DNA of 64,000 nucleotides from Trametopsis cervina (Eukaryota > Basidiomycota > Agaricomycetes > Polyporales > Irpicaceae): NCBI GenBank assembly GCA_022385755.1, contig MU278350.1, positions 1,254,905 to 1,318,904 on the forward strand, given 5' to 3'. A program made the translations under genes and the position numbers. Of this stretch, positions 1-11,080 are shown in pieces (position 1 is the stretch's first letter; each line of letters starts with the position of its first letter). The notes below the pieces were generated by a model, which did no database searches, had not been told where the DNA came from, and was given only the letters and a program-made list of their open reading frames with translations.

Positions 1-767
1 GAGTTCCTGCCTGATACCACCGTTGTCGTCTGAAGGCTATCGGGACGTTGGTGCTGTAAGTCCGGTGTGCCATTGCTCCTTATTTCTTCCTCATCTTCAT
101 ATTCTGCCTCAGCATCCGAGGCCTCGCCCAGTATGCTCCCATACGTCGCATTGGAGACACTTTGTCTCATCTCCCGAACCTCCTCACTTGGTGCTGTGCT
201 CTCCCTCCGTGTCGAAATTAGTGAGCCACGCGCAGATATATTGGCGGTTGGTGTAAGGAGACTCGTCACAGTCAAGCGACGGGTATCAGACGATTCAGCT
301 GGGATGACCGAGACGTTGGAGGTCTTCGCCCTCGGTCCGATATGCCACACCCGAGCCAACCTCCGTATGTTGAAGAAAATCGCAATAAGACACAGGAGCA
401 TTCCTATGGTCCCTCCAAACGCTCCAGCAACTGCTTCTACAGCACTGAGGTCTGTGTGATCTTGTGGCTGTGGGGTAGATGCGGAAGCGGATACTGCAGG
501 AACCTGCGCAGGCGTGGCGCCAGATGACGACGGAAGCGACAGTGGCAGGGCGGTGATCACGAAATTCGAAGCAGGATGCCCGACACGAGCAGAAGCATCG
601 ACCAAGTGATGATGAGTGTTCAATGATGATGAAGAGGACGGAGTCGAGGCGTCTGTAGATGAGGAATGGGTTGAGATCGACCCAGGTGTAGGTGGAGGAA
701 TAGATGCAGAGCCAGAGCTGTCTGATGTTGGTGTATCATCTCGTGCTATCCTCGAATGTGCGGCCAT
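1..767 (-). CDS. Ser/Thr-rich single-pass membrane protein, tandem copy A (runs off window)
   Basis: The frame is open from an ATG at 767 to the window edge, about 255 residues, so the C-terminus is missing. It has a Ser/Thr/Pro-rich N-terminal half, the motif PQPQDHTDL just before one hydrophobic segment (GGTIGMLLCLIAIFF), then a basic RRLAR stop-transfer and an acidic cytoplasmic tail. There is no convincing signal peptide. Copies B and C downstream share the PQ-DHTDL motif, the membrane segment and the SPDTR-like tail, so this is a paralog. A leader intron (GTGAGT to TTAG) ends one base before the ATG, as in the other copies; that supports this start. The function is not recognised. The architecture resembles fungal cell-surface sensor-type proteins, but no ligand domain is visible. 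Confidence 0.6.
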   Translation of the reverse strand, partial: MAAHSRIARDDTPTSDSSGSASIPPPTPGSISTHSSSTDASTPSSSSSLNTHHHLVDASARVGHPASNFVITALPLSLPSSSGATPAQVPAVSASASTPQPQDHTDLSAVEAVAGAFGGTIGMLLCLIAIFFNIRRLARVWHIGPRAKTSNVSVIPAESSDTRRLTVTSLLTPTANISARGSLISTRRESTAPSEEVREMRQSVSNATYGSILGEASDAEAEYEDEEEIRSNGTPDLQHQRPDSLQTTTVVSGRN

Positions 768-917
768 GCTAAGAACACTGGGGTCTGATAGAAATTGCAG
801 TGAGCCTTCCGATTCATATTATGTTGATTGGACTCACGCCTTTTCCACAGAAACTTATGCCACTTCGGCAACGAGAAGCGATACCTGGTAGAACGCAGCA
901 GAGACTGCCCTGTGAGC

Positions 918-1110
918 GAAGATTGGGAGACAAGAGGTCAAGCCAGCGTAGTAAGAGCTCGACCTCTATCTCACAGGACTTATATTATGTGATTCAGTAT
1001 AACAGATCTAAGCCACCAGAAGTGGATGGGAGCGACCATCTTCGCATATCGATGGCGGAATCTGTTGCGAACATTCTCACTTGCTAGGTCGCGGGGCTAC
1101 ACGTTGATCG
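918..1110 (-). repeat. duplicated promoter block, copy A
   Basis: A block of about 190 bases that contains CCTATCTCACAGGA-like and GTTGCGAACATTCTCACTTGC-like segments recurs upstream of copy B (about 2508-2712) and copy C (about 4890-5080). The upstream region was therefore duplicated together with the genes. The copies have diverged by small indels. Confidence 0.6.
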
Positions 1111-1154
1111 CCGCACAAAAAAGTACCATGGCATTGTATGGCAAGTTATGGCCA

Positions 1155-2366
1155 TTACCAAGCGACATTCGCGTTCGTATACGGCGGCGGTGCACCCGTC
1201 ACCTCCATCACCCCGCTGAGACCAACTACACTTGCACCACCCATCACGCTGGGATCTCTGCCTGTTGCAACCGTTGTCGGTGTCTGAGGGCTAGCGGGAG
1301 GTTGGTACAGTAAACTTTGTCTGTCATCGCTCCTTTCCTCTTCCTCATCTTCCTCGTATCCGGCTTCGGAGGCCTCGTCCACATCCCACAGGATTAGATG
1401 TATCGCACTGGAGTCACTTTGGCTCATCAGCGGGACCGCTTCACTTGGTGCGCTGCTCTCTCTCCATGTCGAAATTAATGAGCTACCTGCGGATGTACTA
1501 GGGATTGGTGGAAGGAGATCTGTTGTAGAAAACTCCTCATCTTCCTCGTGTCTGGCTTCAATATCGGAGGCCTCGCCCCAACTGCAGAGACTTTGATATA
1601 TTGCACTGGTGTCACTTTGGCTCATCTCTGGGACCGCGTCACTTGGTGCGCTACCCTCTCTCCATGGCGAGATTGGTGAGCCGCTCGAGGGTGTACTGGG
1701 GGTTGGTGGGAGAGGACCTGTCGTAGAAAAATTACGGGTGTCGGGTGATGTCGCAGGTGTGTTCGAGACGTCGGCGTCCCTGGCACGCCGCCTGTTATGC
1801 CACAGCCGAGCCAGCTTTCGCTTATCGAATGAGAATACAACAAAGCACAAGAGCAGCCCGAGGAACCCGCCCAAGTTTCTGGCGACTGCCCGCAAGACAG
1901 TGAGATCTGTGTGATCTTGGGGCTGCGGAATTGCTGAGGAAGCGGATCCTTGTGGAACCTGCGCGAACGGCGTTGAGAGGGGTTGTGTAATTGGCGCTAC
2001 CACCGTCGTAGGTAGTATCGACAGGAATGATGCTGGAGGCGTGACGCCAGACGACAGTGGCTGAGATGGGATTAAGAAGGTTGAAGCGGGACCCTCGAAT
2101 TGGACGGGAGCAAAAACATGGCCAATGACCGATGGTGAAGAAGTCTCAAGCGAGGGCGAGGTCGAGGAGCTTGTGGATGAGGAAGAATCACAGGCGGACC
2201 CGGATGGAAGAGGAGGAATAGATGAGTCAGATGAAGGGGTAGAGACAGAGGCTGGCGAACTGAGCTCCACCGCAACGGTGAGGCTTATGCTGAGAATTGT
2301 GCTATCGACCAGCGTAGTTTCGATTTGTGCTCTATGATCTTGTTCGATCCTTGGATATGGGGCCAT
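1155..2366 (-). CDS. Ser/Thr-rich single-pass membrane protein, tandem copy B
   Basis: A single uninterrupted frame of 403 residues. Residues 1-145 are Ser/Thr/Pro-rich. PQPQDHTDL lies at about 147-155, a hydrophobic segment at about 165-181, and DKRKLARL follows as a basic stop-transfer. The tail is acidic and ends with the PPxY-type motif APPPYT. The cytoplasmic tail holds an internal direct duplication (residues about 213-278 and 279-344) that copy C lacks. Copy B also stops just after the PPPY motif and lacks the extra C-terminal segment of copy C. A leader intron (GTGAGT near 2436, acceptor ATAG) lies just 5' of the ATG. Function unknown; a surface protein of unknown ligand is the most I can say. 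Confidence 0.7.
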   Translation of the reverse strand: MAPYPRIEQDHRAQIETTLVDSTILSISLTVAVELSSPASVSTPSSDSSIPPLPSGSACDSSSSTSSSTSPSLETSSPSVIGHVFAPVQFEGPASTFLIPSQPLSSGVTPPASFLSILPTTVVAPITQPLSTPFAQVPQGSASSAIPQPQDHTDLTVLRAVARNLGGFLGLLLCFVVFSFDKRKLARLWHNRRRARDADVSNTPATSPDTRNFSTTGPLPPTPSTPSSGSPISPWREGSAPSDAVPEMSQSDTSAIYQSLCSWGEASDIEARHEEDEEFSTTDLLPPIPSTSAGSSLISTWRESSAPSEAVPLMSQSDSSAIHLILWDVDEASEAGYEEDEEEERSDDRQSLLYQPPASPQTPTTVATGRDPSVMGGASVVGLSGVMEVTGAPPPYTNANVAW

Positions 2367-3627
2367 GATAGAGTGACTATAATCCAGTATAGATTATGAT
2401 AAATCTGGCAATTCCTATCGTGTTTGTACTACTCACGTCCAATTTTCATTGAAACGTAGGATCCTTCAGTTCAACTGAGGACAGTGTAGCAGAGCAAGGT
2501 ATCTGTGGGGAAGATTGGGGTCAAGCCAGCGCAGTCCGGGCTCGGACCGTATCTCACAGGATATATGGTGTACGATTCGATGTAACACATTTCATAGCAA
2601 CTATGTAGAGAAGCGGATGGCTGTACGGCATCTCCACGAAGAGATAGCAGAACCTGTTGCGAACATTCTCACCTGCCAAATTAGGAAATTACGCGTTAGC
2701 ATCGCCGACGAAAACCCACATTGTACGGCCACATCACAGCCTTTTATAAAGCGACTGCCTGGGATTTATCGACGCTCATACTTTGTTTGACCGATAAACA
2801 ATTGTAGATGATGATCTGTTCTACACTTACGCTCAAGTTACATAATTCAACAAAACGTTGGCTGTTCCTGGGAACCATACTTCTAGACGAAGTGGTATAC
2901 TGAAAAATTCGTATTGCGGCATTGAGTTGAGGGCAGGACACGGAATGCCCTAGTAAAAGGCGAGGGCATTGTTTGGTTGCACTGCCCTCTGCCGCCAATG
3001 ACCTCTGTGAGTGCACTGACGTCGACACATGAAATCGTGCATTTTATTGAACTCGCGGGGCTGCGTCTACTCGGACCGTCTCCGCGCGCCTCCCGTTCTC
3101 CTGCTTTCGCACCTCCATGCACGATCATCCCTCACATCCACGCTCATGCGCACACCGGAGACAAATATCTGCGGGAGTAGGAATAGGAGTGGCGGAAATA
3201 TAAGGCCATAAGGATTTGGATGGACATGCTGAGGGAGTAGGCGCAAGCGCAAGGTAGGATTGTGTTGTCGCATTTGGGGAAGTATGAGTGGTCGGATGTC
3301 ATTGTCATTGATGAGAAGGGTCACTACGCTAGGTATTCTCATGCTATTCACCGACTATCTTTCTGCGTGCTACTGGAGCAGCCTGTGCTAATTATACAGT
3401 TATATATCCTGTCTGACCTGAAGAGCAGCGAAGATACATTCAACAGTTCGAGACCACGACGTTCGATAAATAAAGGAGTGTGAACAAAAGAGCGTGTACA
3501 TATCAGGTATCTGCCCCCTTCTCGAGGTGAGTATAGCTACTTTCATACCAAAGTCCATCGCTGACCCTCGTCCTGCCATACCCGACTTCCAGAAGACGCT
3601 TGATGGCTCTTGCGCACGCATGCGCGG
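2367..3627. other. intergenic region between copies C and B
   Basis: Holds the leader exon, the leader intron and the duplicated promoter block of copy B (to about 2712), then a duplicated flank block (2898-3176). From 3177 to 3627 I see no supportable gene; the short frames there lack domains and splice logic. Confidence 0.5.
2898..3176. repeat. flank block of the tandem array, copy 1
   Basis: Nearly identical to 5280-5575 at its left end (the stretch running from TGAAAAATTCGTATTGCGGC to the CTGCCCTCTGCCGCCAA segment) and more diverged rightward. The offset of about 2.38 kb matches the offset between the starts of genes B and C (2366 and 4740), so gene plus flank were copied as one unit. 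Confidence 0.75.
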
Positions 3628-4740
3628 CTACAAATGAACAGGAGAGCTGTTGTAACGCTCAATCGCAAGTCGTGCTTGCTCAAGCTCGTTGAGATCGAAC
3701 ACAGGGGCCTTCGCGCTTGTATATGGCGGCGGCGCATCCGTCAGACCCGACACCCCGCTGAGACCCCCCAAACTTGCGCCGCCCACCACACTAGGATCTC
3801 TGCCTCTTTCTACCGGCGTCGGTGCCTGAGGGCTAGCGGGACGTTGGTGTGATAAACTTCGTCTACTATCGTTGCTTTCTTCTTCCTCGTCTTTATATCC
3901 GGTTTCTTCCTCATGTCCTGCTTCGACGTCGGAGGTGTCGCCCCAACCGTCCACACTGTGATATATGTTACCAGAGAGACTTTGCCTCTCCTGGAGCGCT
4001 TCACTTGGTACGCTGCTCTCTCTGAATGTCGAAATTAGCGAGCTACCCGTGGGTGTGCCGACGGCGATTGGTGCGAGGAGACTCGTAGAAAACTGACGGG
4101 TGTCAGGTGATGTTGCAGGCGTGTCCGAGACATGGGAGGTCCTTGCCCTCAACCTGGTATTCCGCAGTCGAGCCAGCCTTTGCCTATTGAACAAAAACAC
4201 AATAAGGCACAGGAGGATCGCGAGGGCCCCGCCTAAGCCTCCAGCAATTGCCCGCAAGACACCGAGGTCTGTGTGATCTTGTGGCTGTGAAATTGCTGTG
4301 GAAGCGGGTACTTGTGGGACCTGCGTGAACAGCGTTGAAGGTGGTTGTGTGATTTGCGCAAGCGGCATCGTAGGTACAGACGACGGGAATAATGCTGTAG
4401 GCGTGGTGCTAGTAGAAGACGACGACGACGATGACGACAGTAAGGGGAGGGATCCAGAGGTTGGAACAACACCCGGGAAGTGGGAGGCCACGATGGGCGT
4501 AAAAGTCTTGTGAGTGGTTGATGGTGCTGGAGTAGCCGGCGCTGACGAAGCCGATAAGTTTATGGGGAGAAAACTAAAGATGGACCCGGATAGTTGAGAA
4601 AGAATAAGAGAAAGAGATGTAGGAGTAGAGGCGGGGGTTGATAACATGGGCTCCGATATGACGGTGGTACGTGTGGTAAAGAATATCGTAGTTGTATCAG
4701 TCGTCATTCTAGGCTCTCCTCCATTCTTATGTCTGGCCAT
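3628..4740 (-). CDS. Ser/Thr-rich single-pass membrane protein, tandem copy C
   Basis: I start this at the ATG at 4740 (MARHKNGG, 370 residues) because it aligns with the MA-start of copies A and B and lies just 3' of the conserved leader intron (GTGAGT to CTAG). The frame is also open upstream to 4839 through that intron. It has a Thr/Ser-rich N-terminal half with a polyserine run, ISQPQDHTDL, a hydrophobic segment (GGALAILLCLIVFLFN), RQRLARL, an acidic tail with HEEETGYKDEEEE, the APPPYT motif, and a C-terminal FDLNELEQARLAIERYN segment that copy B lacks. Likely inserted in the plasma membrane. The role is unknown. Confidence 0.7.
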   Translation of the reverse strand: MARHKNGGEPRMTTDTTTIFFTTRTTVISEPMLSTPASTPTSLSLILSQLSGSIFSFLPINLSASSAPATPAPSTTHKTFTPIVASHFPGVVPTSGSLPLLSSSSSSSSTSTTPTALFPSSVPTMPLAQITQPPSTLFTQVPQVPASTAISQPQDHTDLGVLRAIAGGLGGALAILLCLIVFLFNRQRLARLRNTRLRARTSHVSDTPATSPDTRQFSTSLLAPIAVGTPTGSSLISTFRESSVPSEALQERQSLSGNIYHSVDGWGDTSDVEAGHEEETGYKDEEEESNDSRRSLSHQRPASPQAPTPVERGRDPSVVGGASLGGLSGVSGLTDAPPPYTSAKAPVFDLNELEQARLAIERYNSSPVHL

Positions 4741-4889
4741 AACAGGATAACTAGAGCCCAGAATTGCGGTGAGCCTGAGAATTTCAACCGTGTTGGCGGT
4801 ACTCACGTCCAATTTCCGTAGAAGCATACGACCCTTCACTTTAACCGAGGACGACGTAGGAGCGGCGTAGGGGGGCAGAGTATCTGAGT

Positions 4890-5080
4890 GAAGAAGGGGG
4901 CCAAGCCAGCATAGTGCAAGCTGGTACCTATCTCACAGGATATATGTTATGGGATTCGATGTAACACATTTCATAGCAACTGCTATAGAGAAGCGGATGG
5001 CTGGGCAGCATCTTCACCAGAACCTGTTGTGAACATTCTCACTTGCCAGATTAGGAAATTACGCGTTGGCATCACCTACC
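4890..5080 (-). repeat. duplicated promoter block, copy C
   Basis: Shares ATGGGATTCGATGTAACACA and TTTCATAGCAACT with the block at 2508-2712 upstream of copy B, and weaker similarity with 918-1110 upstream of copy A. It probably carries the common regulatory region of this gene family. Confidence 0.65.
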
Positions 5081-5279
5081 GAGAACCCCACCGTGGCATT
5101 CTATCTCAACATCATAGCCTTCTGTAAAATGGCTGTTTGAGGTTTATCGGCGTGCATATTCCGGTCAACCAATAAACAGTTGTAGGTGATTATCTATTCT
5201 GCAGTCACGCCCGACTTGTGTGAATTTACTAAAAAAAGTACAGGCTATCCCTGAGGATGTGCTTCCAGACGAAGCGATA

Positions 5280-5575
5280 TACTGAAAAATTCGTATTGCG
5301 GCATTGAGTTGAGGGCAAGACACGGAATGCCCTAGTAAAAGGCGAGGGCATTATCTGGTTGCACTGCCCTCTGCCGCCAACAACTCGTGTGGGTGTGATG
5401 GTTGAACACAGGAGATTGTGCATTTTCTTGAACTCGCGGGGCCGCGCCTATCGGTACTGCGCGCGCCTCCACTCTTGGCCTTCGCACCCTTCCATGCACA
5501 AACCAGTCCACTTGCATACCCTTAGGATCACGCTCACGCACACACCGGAGATAGAATAGCTGCAGGAGATGAGTG
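5280..5575. repeat. flank block of the tandem array, copy 2
   Basis: Second copy of the block at 2898-3176. Strong identity runs from the TACTGAAAAATTCG segment to the CTGCCGCCAAC segment. Weaker similarity continues through the CGCACACACCGGAGA segment. Confidence 0.75.
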
Positions 5576-6392
5576 AGGGGGTTCCCACAGTAGCTCAGAG
5601 ACCGACCCGGTAGAGGTGTGCGGGCTGTTGAGGTGCTACAACAGATGAGATCGCGGCGGATAATCATGGGCTCCACACCTAACTTTGAGGTTCGTTGTGT
5701 ACTTTATTTGTTTCGTGGGGAAATGTGCTCACTGCCGTGGGTGCTTAGAAGATTGTGTCTCGTTCTGCAGGCAAGATCGCCACCATCATCACACCAGTAA
5801 GCCTATAACTTGCGCTCTGTGATAGTGGAATGGTACTGGTGCTACGCATATGCGCATCTACAGGCATCCTGCATGCCCGTCTATGGCGGCCGAAAATGCT
5901 CGAGATCGCGGGTGCGGCCCACTTGTATCACTTGGGTTAATCTACAACGTGACTCACGACATTGTCAGAAAACAGTCTTGAACATGATACAGCCACAATG
6001 AGCTATATGCATAGCACAAGATTGTGTCTGCAGTCCGCCTTGGATGTTAGCCTCCTGAATGGGATACTTGCGACCCAGATTGTACAGTGCTAGAGTCAAG
6101 GTCGCCAATATCCCATTCATAATTGTCCGACTCACGGTGTCAGCCCTAGCTGCATGCCAGTAACAGCGATCGCCTTACGGAACTCAGCCTAACACAGTGC
6201 CTCTCTGGGGCTGACACGGAGAAGATGGGACGTGACCTCACTGACTTCTTCTGGCTGCCCGATCGCATTCGAAGCCGCCAAAAACGGAACACCAGCAAGT
6301 CAGCCACCCGCCGATATAACCAGCCGTGAGCCTCTGTCCCTCCTTCTTCAGTTACCGTCACTACAATCCGTCCTCACTTCACTGTGAGCAGC
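5576..6392. other. intergenic, nothing recognised
   Basis: Contains the promoter and 5' leader of the coiled-coil gene at its right end. No supportable coding region or repeat family was seen. Confidence 0.4.
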
Positions 6393-8905
6393 ATGGATCC
6401 CGATTGTACCTCCCTCTTCAGCCGGCTGCGACTCCTCGCACCGCTGATGCTGTGGGGCTACGGCACCGCCCAAGGCTTAACCACCTGGGTCTCGAGTGTC
6501 GCTAGTCCTATGGCCGTTTCGGCTGTCTCGTTCGTCCTCTGCTCCTTCACCCATCTTGTGTTGCTCTCTCTTGCGACTGGCACAAATGGAATCCGACAGC
6601 TCGACGTTCCCTCTTCCACATCCACCCGACATGGCTCGTCCGCGGTGTTCACCACCGACCACGTTCTTTACCAACGCTCTGTCGAAGACTCGTTATCGGT
6701 TTTGTATGCTATATTTTATTCTCTATCTATGGTAAGCCTTACCTTTCGAGGGTTCTTTGGTTGCGGCTGACACAGCGGTTCTGCTAGGTTGTTATCCTTT
6801 ATGCGCTCTCGGTCATACGGCGGCTGATCCTCAAGAAGCAAGAATACGAATGCATCATTGAACACAACGCTCGCGTCGCCGCGGCTTGGGAGAAGGAACG
6901 CGAGCGGGCCTGTATTCAAGCAGCTCTGAAGTCTATTGCTGAGGCGCGCAAGAAGAAGGCTGAGGCTCATGCTAAGGCCCTTGAGAGGAGTGCAATGCTT
7001 GAAGTGAGCTGCCCTTCTTCATTGACACACTACGTTCTCTAATCTCTCTAACTACAGGCCCAACTCCATGTTTCCGAATGTGAGCGGGTGGTGAAGAGTG
7101 TAGCGCTGGAGGGGGTGAAGGAGGAGCTGAGGGAGATGGAGGTGCAGGATGTTGTGTTGCACAGCAGGCTTTTGACGGAGCTCGTGGAGGGGTCAAGGTG
7201 GAAGCGACGATACGAAGAGCGCCAAGCTGATGCCAATGCGCAATCGCGACAGGAAGCCGAGCGACGAGAGACGGCGGAGAGGCGACATGCTCAGATTCAA
7301 GCGTGCCAGTTTGTAATCCATGCGATCACGATGCGCGTCCAAACCTCACTCGAGAAGGATCTTGCCGACATCCGCATCACCAACGCCGCTCTTACCGCCC
7401 GACGCGATATGCTCAACGAACGCGCCTCTTCCGTCTCCGCCTCCTTGCAAGCGACCGGCACTCTCTTCCGGACGCGCGTGAGCGTACTCAAACAACGACT
7501 CGACCAGCGCGACGCGCGCTGCGCCGAGCTCGAAAGCCGTCTGGCGGTCTCTACCACGGAGCACGAGACGCAGCTGGAGGAATGCAAGACGGAGCTTTCC
7601 CGCGCGGCCGCCCGCGTACGTACTCGCAAGCAGCAACTCATGTCATCACAGCTTCGCAACATCGCATTCCGCACCGACACTGGCAAGCTGGAGGACCAGA
7701 TCTCGCTCGTCAATCAGGGAGTCGAGGAGGCCGAGGAGAAGCTGGAGTCTGCGGAGAGTGAGTTGTCTACTGAGAGGCAGCAGCACAGAGCAATGAGGGG
7801 CGAGTACTTGGCGAAAAAGCAGGCGGCGGATGATTCGGCGGCCGGTATCACCGCGGAGAACAGGGATCTTCGCGCGCAACTGTCTCTCGCCACTGAAGCA
7901 GCTACACTGGCGACGAAGCTTCAAGGCGACCTCGAGGCTGAGAAGGAGGCTCATAAGCAGCAGATCGCTCGACGGGTCGCTCTGGAAGGGAGTGTGGAGT
8001 TCTTCACCCTGGAGCGCAGAATGCATATGGAGCAGTGTTCGCGGGATTGGGCCGCGGTCAAGGACGACCTTGTGGATCGCGACGGCATTCAACATCGACT
8101 CTCTCTTGTGAGTCAGACGCAAGTATCTGCTGCAGCTGATAGGACATCTGCACTGGAGAAGCTTCAAGACGAGCTCGACGCCGAGAAGCAGTCTCACGCG
8201 CAAGACATCGCCCGGTGCGTGGCCCTCGAAAAGACCCTGGAGGTCTCTGCGCTGGAGTACAAGACGCACATGGAGCAATGTTCGCTGGACCGAACGGAGG
8301 AGAAGGCCGAACGCGATGGTCTCGAGCACAGGTTGGCTCTTGTCAGCGAAGGATTCGGAGAGGCCGAAGCGAGGTTGCAGTGCGACGCTCGCGAGTTGTA
8401 TGTGGAGAGGCAGAGACATCAGGCGACTATCGAGGCATACCGCGCTGGACAGCGGATGGGAGATGGGATGGTAGATCGTCTGATTACGGAGGCTCAAGTG
8501 CTCCGGGAGCAACAACCTCCGAAGACTGAAGAGGTCGCCTGCCTTCAAGATCAAGATCAACCTGGAGTTGAACGGGAATCGCAAGCGATCCCGACGAAGA
8601 CGACCTCGTTCCAGACTCCCCTTCCGATGAGGTTCAAGTCCCATGTCATGGCCGACATCCTCAGGCGGCGGAACTTGGAAAGGAGCAGCAGCAGCAGCAG
8701 GAATGCCTCCCCTCTCTCGGGCTCGCCGGCGAGCACCGCGGGACCTTCGACACCCTCACTCGTGTGGTCTCCTAACAGCTCTATCTCTGCATCTGAAGCC
8801 CCTGGCTTGCAGAGTCCGGAGCCGATGATGTTGGGGATGCTGGAGTCGAAGGATGGGGGGATGGGCAAGGGGATTGAGGAGGAGGCGGATGGCCTGGTGT
8901 TGTAA
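6393..8905 (+). CDS. membrane-anchored long coiled-coil protein, about 800 aa
   Basis: Exons 6393-6731, 6788-7003 and 7058-8905; phases agree and give 800 residues. The N-terminus has two hydrophobic stretches (about residues 9-60 and 97-125); the second spans the exon 1/2 junction and is followed by RRLILKKQEYE. The rest is a near-continuous, charged coiled coil up to about residue 700, then a Ser-rich low-complexity tail. Two copies of a module of about 68 residues occur at about 470-537 and 550-614 (shared ARxVALE, HMEQCSxD, RDGxxHRL, LVS), flanked by two copies of a shorter module with ERQxH. The protein is probably anchored in an intracellular membrane with a cytosolic rod. I do not recognise the family, and tethering is only an inference from the shape. 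It is convergent with the downstream fucosyltransferase-like gene. Confidence 0.75.
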
Positions 8906-9369
8906 GGTGGAAATACAAAAACATTGTATATGTGTGTAAAATGAATTGCATGAGCTTCTTCGACGCAGCGATTGGATGTGTGAATAACCGCCTGAGTCTT
9001 TGGAGAGCGAAGGACAAAGATACATCTTATCCTTTGCAGTTGCTCTATGGTTGCTTCGGCTATCTCCTTTGTCCCCTTGTCCTTCACGAAATGACAGTTT
9101 CGCATATCTATCGTTGACAAGACGCAAAAAATCTGATTATACGTATTGATGTTGTACATAGCATAGACACAGCACAAATTAGCACGCGATATGCAAAGCG
9201 TTCATAGCTACAGTATCTGACGAACTCCTGCAGTCCCCTAGGCAGACATGACAGGAGCTCAACTTTCGTACCTCAAGATAACCTTCTCTAAAGCCCTGGA
9301 ATGCAACCAAGCCTCTGACGCAAACCCAATGACGAACAAATGCAATCCTCATAACCAACATAAAACCCA
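8906..9369. other. convergent intergenic region
   Basis: Shared 3' region between the coiled-coil gene (plus) and the fucosyltransferase-like gene (minus). No gene supported. Confidence 0.5.
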
Positions 9370-11080
9370 TCAGTGATCATCTGCACCCTTCTTTCCCCAC
9401 TTGACCGTCCTCGCCACGCCGTTATTCCAATCCAACACCCTCCTCCGGGAGAGGATGGAGAACGTTGACCTGTCTGTTCCCACGAACCCGACTCCTGACG
9501 CCTGGATAGCAGCATCCAGGATGACAGGGTACCACCGCCCATACCGCTCCTCCGTCTGCATCGCGTCGTGATCCATGCGGACCCACCCCCGTGCTGCGAC
9601 GTCAGCCCACCACGTCGGGTTGGTCTCGTCGCTTGTCATGATCACGCGCGACGAAGGTACGTGTATGCTTCTCTGTTCCAGGAGCTCGTCTTGGACTTCA
9701 CTAACCCGGCGGGCGATGACGCTCAGAGGAGCAAAGCAGTCCTCGAACTTCTCAGCATCCCAGCACCAGTCTTTGAAGTCACCATGTCGGACATGTATAG
9801 TGATATACTGAGAACGAAAGTATCGTGCGTGAGCTTGGAATGGCAGAGAGAGGTAGGTCACACTCACAGCAGGTAACTCGGCAGACTGGGGTAGGCCCAG
9901 TGCACGATTCACATATGCACGTGTTACGTCCTCTACTGACTTCGTGAAATGGAGGAATGTTCCAACAGATCGCCATGCAGGGGAGTATGTAAAGTCGTAT
10001 TCACTTGTCTAGAGCATTCTATGAGCGTGTTATGACACCATATAGAGAAATTGGGGTCATACCACTTGCGCGCCAACGTAATAGAGGTAATCGTAACACA
10101 ACAGGTGCTCGTCTGGGTCAAGCCTGGTGTGATGCAGTGGGGAAGAATGAATGTTTCCCAAGTTCTGGTTGCGATCTTCTGGGAACGCGAGACGCGCCAA
10201 GGACCAGAACGACGCTCCCTTGTCGTGTTCATAGCCTGGGATCATCTTGATCCATTCCGGGGCTTTGGTATAGGATATGTCTCATTGCGCAAAGTCAGTT
10301 TGGTTGTCTCTCAGGTATACCGAGAGCCACTCACCCAGCCGAAGGCGTTCAGGAAGAGAACTGTACTTTGCGAAGTGATCTCCGTACTGTACGGCCTCCC
10401 AGACATCCCAGCACCCGATGTCATCCCACGTCTCGCTCGCCGCATCCTTCACTTCGTACCACTCCAGCAAGGGTATGTTTGACTCCCGAGTAAAGCGAGG
10501 GACGTCAAATATGTCACCGAAGAGTATAGGTGGCGCGTCGGTGCCGATGTGCATAGGCACGAACATGGCGACAATCGGCACTCTGTCCGTTATTATACCG
10601 AGGTATATTAGGTTCATGTATGTCATTACATCATTATCTGCAGTTCAGACGACTATCAACCTACGATCACTGGATGTATGCGAGGGAAAAAGACGCACTC
10701 CACCCTGCAGACAACCAGGAGGTAATGTACTGGACGTCCGATCGCAGATTATCGCGAAAGCTTTGCGTCGGTGCTCCCACCACCCATGGAGAGTATTGCT
10801 GCTCTGTGATCGTCTCATTTTGGCTGATTGGCTGTTGTAGTGGGCTCTTGTGCTGTGTGTATGCGTTCGCATCTAATCTTGTCGTATGATGGGAAGAGAG
10901 ATGGAAGATAATAGCGAGGCCGACAAATGCACAGAGCACGGTGAAGAGTCTCCTCGGCTTCGGCGGGACATATGCGCGTCGGATGCGAAACTTGGACTTG
11001 GAAGGAGTGGATAGCGGGGACTCGTCCTCGTAAGAAGGTAATGAAAGCTCATCTTCGCCTTTGGTCGAGATGAAAAGCAT
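9370..11080 (-). CDS. type II membrane protein, GDP-fucose O-fucosyltransferase-like
   Basis: Five exons (11080-10699, 10637-10335, 10262-10063, 10008-9868, 9807-9370) total 1464 bases, 487 residues, with all phases consistent. An N-terminal cytoplasmic part is followed by one hydrophobic segment at about residues 45-61 (LFTVLCAFVGLAIIFHL) and a lumenal domain; this is a Golgi type II topology. The lumenal part has WNNDVMTYMNLIYLGIITDR near the start of the domain and HVRHGDFKDWC, the basic motif typical of the O-fucosyltransferase (PF10250) fold in fungi. The acceptor substrate cannot be inferred; basidiomycetes carry several such proteins of unknown specificity. The first junction joins TGG-A to AT-AAT. 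The family assignment is from motif memory, not a search. Confidence 0.75.

Noticed and set aside
7646..8644. 332-codon minus-strand frame
   Set aside because: Shadow of the coiled-coil gene; the biased codon use of the rod creates a long Leu/Arg-rich antisense frame.
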